From the NCBI GenBank assembly GCA_001804025.1, contig MHFC01000003.1, positions 10,213 through 19,929 on the forward strand: a stretch of DNA of 9,717 nt, in the 5' to 3' direction. The DNA comes from Omnitrophica bacterium GWA2_52_8 (GTDB lineage: Bacteria; Omnitrophota; Omnitrophia; Omnitrophales; Aquincolibacteriaceae). The notes below the pieces were generated by a model. That model was given only the letters and a program-made list of their open reading frames with translations, was not told the DNA's origin and ran no database searches. Positions 9,001-9,717 of this stretch are shown here, piece after piece (position 1 is the first letter of the stretch; every line of letters begins with the position of its first letter). Both the position numbers and the translations under genes were made by a program.

Positions 9001-9717
9001 CGGGTTTGCGGGAGGCGCGGTACGGTGAGGCGTCACAGCAGGAAATCAGTAAACTGCACGAAAGTGATGAGGTCCAGTTTAGCCGTATCCGCACCAAGAA
9101 AACAGAAATTTTGCAGCGGGTCTGGAGCTGGATTCAGGGCGATAATTTTCCTTGGGAACTAAAACAGGCGTTTGATCAGTTTGTTGCCGAAGAGAACGAA
9201 GATTCTGAAGACAAACTCGAAGATCATCTTTTGTTTCAAGAGTTGTTTAACGAAAACGTTCAACGAGACGGCGCCAAGGGCTGGGATTGGCGCACCTGGG
9301 ATAGGGCGGTGAAGAGCAGAGATCCGGCAAAGCTTGTATCAATAAGAAATGATCCGGAGCGGCGCCGGAAGATCGAGTTTGGCGCCTTTCTGCAATTTGT
9401 CTTTGCCCGCCAGCTTCAAAGGCTTGTCGAAAAGGCTGCGGCGCATCAGATTGATCTGATGGACGACGACCCCGAGGAATTCGGCGCGGCCGACACCTGG
9501 ATCCACCCTGAAATATTCGGCCTGCACCCTGAAAACAATTACCAAAGCCGGGTCTGGCAGGGGGTCCCTGCCGATGCCTACTCTATGTTCGGACAATTCT
9601 GGCAGTTTATCGGATTGGACTATACGCGTCCGGCGGCGGCCGCCTTTTATGTCAAGTTTCGCGAACGCAAACAAAAACGTTTTCGTCTCAGCCGCAAGGA
9701 CCATGCCCCGAGTCCCT
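1..9717 (+). CDS. Internal fragment of a giant multidomain membrane protein (GT35-like phosphorylase plus GH77-like amylomaltase), partial at both ends
   Basis: One frame, with codons starting at base 3, is open through base 9716 for 3,238 codons. It has neither an initiator that can be assigned nor a stop, so the gene extends beyond both edges. Domains in order: acidic N-terminal stretch; two membrane helices (144-163 and 336-355); basic linker with a 20-residue repeat; alpha-glucan phosphorylase-like domain (about 610-1500); unrecognised segments; HEAT repeats (2181-2243); degenerate kinase-like domain (2280-2503); helical unrecognised region; amylomaltase-like domain (from about 2910). Only two cysteines occur (1223 and 1229). 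Recognisable family motifs lie far apart in the same frame, which supports one continuous protein rather than chance openness. Membrane anchoring plus two alpha-glucan enzymes suggests a role in alpha-glucan handling at the cell envelope, which is inference. The size and architecture resemble the giant proteins of Candidatus Omnitrophota. The many internal ATG and GTG codons give no reason to place a start here, because the frame is already open upstream. Confidence 0.95.
3..431 (+). other. Unrecognised N-terminal part of the fragment, acidic then basic, leading to the first membrane helix
   Basis: Residues 1-143 belong to a domain that begins outside the window, and I do not recognise a family. 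Residues 1-80 look like a mixed alpha/beta fold end, with a short hydrophobic strand pattern around YHWSVDASGELTITGR (65-80). Residues 81-114 are strongly acidic and low in complexity (rich in Glu, Asp, Ser and Thr), so probably a disordered linker. Residues 117-132 then turn sharply basic (KRK, QRK, LRWLKFLR). That patch sits just before the first membrane helix and should lie on the cytoplasmic side by the positive-inside rule. Confidence 0.6.
432..491 (+). other. Predicted transmembrane helix 1 of the giant protein
   Basis: Residues 144-163 read GVAGMAVIALWGGLWLHGQL, an uncharged run rich in Val, Ala, Leu, Gly and Trp and long enough to cross a membrane. It has about ten Lys and Arg residues in the preceding 30 and few positive charges just after it. 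By the positive-inside rule its N-terminal end faces the cytoplasm and the chain exits to the periplasm or outside. The core is small-residue rich and ends with a His and Gln, so the exact end could lie some residues either way. Confidence 0.75.
492..1007 (+). other. Loop between the two membrane helices, probably extracytoplasmic, no recognised fold
   Basis: Residues 164-335 separate two membrane helices whose outer flanks are both highly basic, which places this loop of about 170 residues outside the cytoplasm. It begins with an amphipathic helix (about 172-190, PQAAARRIVEAREELERYA) and continues with a Pro/Gly/Ala-rich stretch (700-810 nt). It then has a short beta-like segment around QVVLRVHLHSG and another with VSIQLD. 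I do not recognise a family. Helix, then a small extracytoplasmic domain, then helix is a common sensory or scaffold arrangement, but nothing here shows a ligand site. Confidence 0.55.
1008..1067 (+). other. Predicted transmembrane helix 2 of the giant protein
   Basis: Residues 336-355 (LAYFPVLLVVTAFVWMLTTM) form an uncharged, strongly hydrophobic run. It is followed at once by a very basic tail with many Arg and Lys between residues 356 and 397. The basic tail places the C-terminal side, and therefore the following phosphorylase-like domain, in the cytoplasm if these are the only two helices nearby. I saw no further convincing membrane helix in the remaining 2,880 residues of the window. Confidence 0.82.
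1161..1302 (+). repeat. In-frame tandem array of 60-bp palindrome-bearing repeats (two full units and a decayed third)
   Basis: Units start at 1161, 1221 and 1281, with an exact period of 60 bp. Each has the core GCCGYKCCGAGAYRC. Unit 1 holds two perfect hairpins: CGAGACAC/GTGTCTCG (1169-1176 with 1182-1189, 5-nt loop) and CGGAATC/GATTCCG (1204-1210 with 1215-1221, 4-nt loop). Unit 2 holds CGAGATGC/GCATCTCG (1229-1236 with 1242-1249, 5-nt loop) and a weaker GCCCAA/TTGGGC (1262-1267 with 1278-1283). Unit 3 keeps the left arm CGAGACAC at 1289 but only part of the right arm. Between units 1 and 2, two base pairs of the first stem change on both sides so that pairing is kept. Because 60 is a multiple of three, the array encodes a 20-residue repeat (from about residue 387) that is basic and Ser-rich, probably an unstructured linker after the second membrane helix. 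Confidence 0.88.
1303..1829 (+). other. Segment between the repeat linker and the phosphorylase-like domain, unrecognised, probably beta-rich
   Basis: Residues 434-609 contain alternating hydrophobic strands: EIVVSNRRIILKWMNP (465-480), then FQLRLTLVHM and NIVVGPFSYSTKTEFEAGA, then GVVQFTLNPSFPGG. This suggests a beta-sandwich or similar accessory domain. A charged helical stretch follows (about 580-606). I could not place it in a family. Its position directly before a phosphorylase domain would suit a carbohydrate-binding or packing module, but no conserved aromatic binding platform is evident, so this is only a guess from position. Confidence 0.5.
1830..4500 (+). other. Alpha-glucan (glycogen/maltodextrin) phosphorylase-like domain, glycosyltransferase family 35
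   Basis: Family 35 enzymes use pyridoxal phosphate (PLP) and inorganic phosphate to release glucose 1-phosphate from alpha-1,4-glucans. Motifs appear in family order. LLSMEGIISAVEQ (689-701) matches the SMEFGLHESLP block. HGGLGVLFGEW (711-721) matches the SGGLGVLAGDH loop. HLNETATF (889-896) matches HLNEGHAAF. FFTHTLVKEGIDKF (958-971) and GITNAVD (1088-1094) follow; Asn1091 corresponds to rabbit muscle Asn484. ARRIVEYKRLLL (1265-1276) matches VKRIHEYKRQLL, so Arg1267 and Lys1272 correspond to phosphate-binding Arg569 and Lys574. FIFSGKA (1339-1345) and RPLEASGTSGMK (1402-1413) complete the set; Lys1413 is the expected PLP lysine (Lys680), with Glu1405 and Ser1407 equal to Glu672 and Ser674. 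The length is normal or slightly long, with an insertion near 1293-1333. The His of the NDTH/NEGH motif is replaced by Ala894. The sequence is divergent, so activity is uncertain but the fold assignment is secure. Confidence 0.87.
4215..4241 (+). other. Pyridoxal-phosphate lysine motif of the phosphorylase-like domain
   Basis: Residues 1405-1413 read EASGTSGMK, nearly identical to the EASGTSGMK or EASGTGNMK signature of phosphorylases. The final lysine (codon 4239-4241) forms the Schiff base with PLP in characterised enzymes. Its retention in an otherwise diverged domain argues that cofactor binding is still selected. Confidence 0.85.
4501..5100 (+). other. C-terminal extension of the phosphorylase-like domain with a weak HEAT-like helix pair
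   Basis: Residues 1500-1700 are mostly charged amphipathic helices. The stretch RRRALFASLTVYDIRSEFTGRY (around 1549-1570) sits where phosphorylases have their final helical segment that closes the C-terminal lobe, so part of this region may complete that fold. Residues about 1652-1685 (AAVAIRLLTRSL, then EDLRIAAIGALREL) have the helix-turn-helix spacing and the Arg-Ile-Ala-Ala-x-x-Ala-Leu pattern of a HEAT repeat. Only one such unit is visible here. I see no catalytic motif. Confidence 0.45.
5101..5520 (+). other. Unrecognised small alpha/beta segment
   Basis: Residues 1700-1840 include KFKLVVRFNQPGAPPVEEVRI, a helix FEHLKEEYAKVLHV, a second pair of strands (FSLELNQITVHFEVTA, about 1785-1800) and a helix around TSAEIIRDVRDRAQILQKGL. 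The strand-helix-strand order, with Pro-rich turns, suggests a compact domain of roughly 120 residues. I recognise no family, active site or metal ligand pattern. Confidence 0.45.
5521..6540 (+). other. Unrecognised alpha/beta region of about 340 residues
   Basis: Residues 1840-2180 hold hydrophobic strands followed by helices, for example PVLFLAPSPYFFIKQQQ (1936-1952), KLLYLSPGTLGDEM, and GKPVYVDLFFARVSQQ (about 2079-2094). It also has a helix-rich stretch with ESLMERMRDWLDRKSGAV. The pattern resembles a Rossmann-like or other alpha/beta domain lying between a glucan phosphorylase domain and HEAT repeats. No nucleotide-binding glycine loop, DxD motif or catalytic triad is evident to me, so no function is proposed. 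Confidence 0.45.
6541..6732 (+). other. HEAT-type helical repeats
   Basis: Residues 2181-2243 contain two helix pairs. VKPVINRLLHDPSPKVREAA is followed by ADALGAMGREVALEALERS, then EVRAASKYAVRALRS. The Asp-Pro-Ser-Pro-x-Val-Arg-x-Ala-Ala and Ala-Leu-Gly-x-Met-Gly elements are hallmarks of bacterial HEAT or PBS-lyase-like repeats. These form a curved solenoid that usually serves as a protein-binding scaffold. Here they probably space or dock neighbouring domains. A polar, low-complexity linker (about 2244-2279) follows. Confidence 0.75.
6840..7511 (+). other. Degenerate kinase-fold-like domain (possible pseudokinase)
   Basis: Residues 2280-2503 resemble the layout of protein-kinase or phosphotransferase folds. 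ELFHRY (2288-2293) begins the segment, and a strand with LELWHARVYRRGE (2355-2367) sits where the N-lobe lysine strand would be. VLIVSRWIKGQSLLDLF (2433-2449) resembles the hinge and first C-lobe helix. ETGKVYDLGPDHIMV (2475-2489) then EPDGNVVFVHPGR (2490-2502) aligns with the HxDxxxxN catalytic loop and the D[FP]G metal-binding loop. The usual Asn is His2486 and the usual DFG aspartate is His2499, so classical phosphotransfer is unlikely if this alignment is right. Alternatives are a coincidental helix-strand pattern or a UbiB/APH-type relative. The assignment is tentative. Confidence 0.4.
7512..8699 (+). other. Pro/Gly linker and unrecognised, mainly helical region
   Basis: Residues 2504-2536 are rich in Pro, Gly, Arg and Gln and probably form a flexible linker. 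Residues 2537-2899 are largely amphipathic helices, such as PGELVEQFLDIYSGHD, RIHMLAFVLHQTYHTERIKYAQSFLSWL and ISKTRVLYELTRLAVSASRR. A part near 2823-2855 (VPERLFRTFELFDPPKIRGAAAKGLLEYSAG) has loose HEAT-like spacing. A hydrophobic run near 2792-2805 (AVSAVAAVVMQIV) is too short to be a membrane helix. I recognise no enzyme motif. The region lies directly before the amylomaltase-like domain and could be its N-terminal extension, as some MalQ proteins carry extra N-terminal domains. Confidence 0.5.
8727..9717 (+). other. Amylomaltase (4-alpha-glucanotransferase, GH77, MalQ-like) domain, cut by the window end
   Basis: Family 77 enzymes transfer alpha-1,4-glucan segments between maltodextrins. 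The N-terminal block WGITDLDILAEEHVELAALT, then MQVPPL and SGYAALSPRLYDPVYIGVDAF (2923-2980), matches WGIGDLG..., WQVLPL and SPYxxxSxFAxNPLYIDLE of MalQ. Next come LEDHLLFQELF (3072-3082), a Trp-rich WDWRTWD (3094-3100) and IEFGAFLQFVFARQL (3124-3138), matching WLEDYALF, WxxWP and FxxFLQFxFxRQW. Then AADTWIHPEIFGL (3162-3174) and GVPADAYSMFGQFW (3187-3200) match SADVWANPELFxL and GVPPDYFSxTGQLW. The IGDIPIYVA segment is altered to a string of acidic residues (3154-3159). The catalytic RIDHFRG, AEDLG and HD motifs lie downstream and cannot be seen, so activity cannot be judged. The frame runs unbroken from the phosphorylase-like domain. Confidence 0.83.

Overview
The whole window is the inside of one very large plus-strand protein-coding gene. 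The frame whose codons begin at base 3 (then 6, 9 and so on) has no stop codon as far as base 9716. That gives 3,238 consecutive sense codons, and neither the true start nor the stop is present. I translated it codon by codon and found no frameshift. There is no intergenic space and no RNA gene, promoter, terminator or second gene that I can support. Residue n below means the codon starting at base 3n.

Layout along the protein: (1) an acidic, unrecognised stretch, then a basic patch and a first membrane helix (about residues 144-163); (2) a loop of about 170 residues and a second membrane helix (336-355), followed by a strongly basic tail; (3) an in-frame array of 60-bp imperfect repeats built of palindromes (bases 1161-1302), encoding a 20-residue repeat; (4) an unrecognised segment leading into a GT35 alpha-glucan (glycogen/maltodextrin) phosphorylase-like domain (about 610-1500) that keeps the pyridoxal-phosphate lysine motif; (5) a weak HEAT-like helix pair, two unrecognised segments, and a clear HEAT repeat pair (2181-2243); (6) a degenerate kinase-fold-like domain (about 2280-2503); (7) a Pro/Gly linker and a largely helical unrecognised region; (8) a GH77 amylomaltase (4-alpha-glucanotransferase, MalQ-like) domain from about 2910 that runs off the right end before its catalytic residues.

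A phosphorylase and an amylomaltase are normally separate enzymes that act together on maltodextrins (malP-malQ in Escherichia coli). Here divergent versions of both lie in one membrane-anchored polypeptide, so a role in binding or processing alpha-glucan is a reasonable inference. Several family-typical residues are changed, so either domain may bind rather than catalyse.

Organism: extremely long membrane proteins with embedded carbohydrate-active domains are best known from Candidatus Omnitrophota (OP3), small and possibly predatory bacteria. Gene size, domain content and the moderately GC-rich bacterial coding style fit that group. This is an inference from architecture, not a sequence match.
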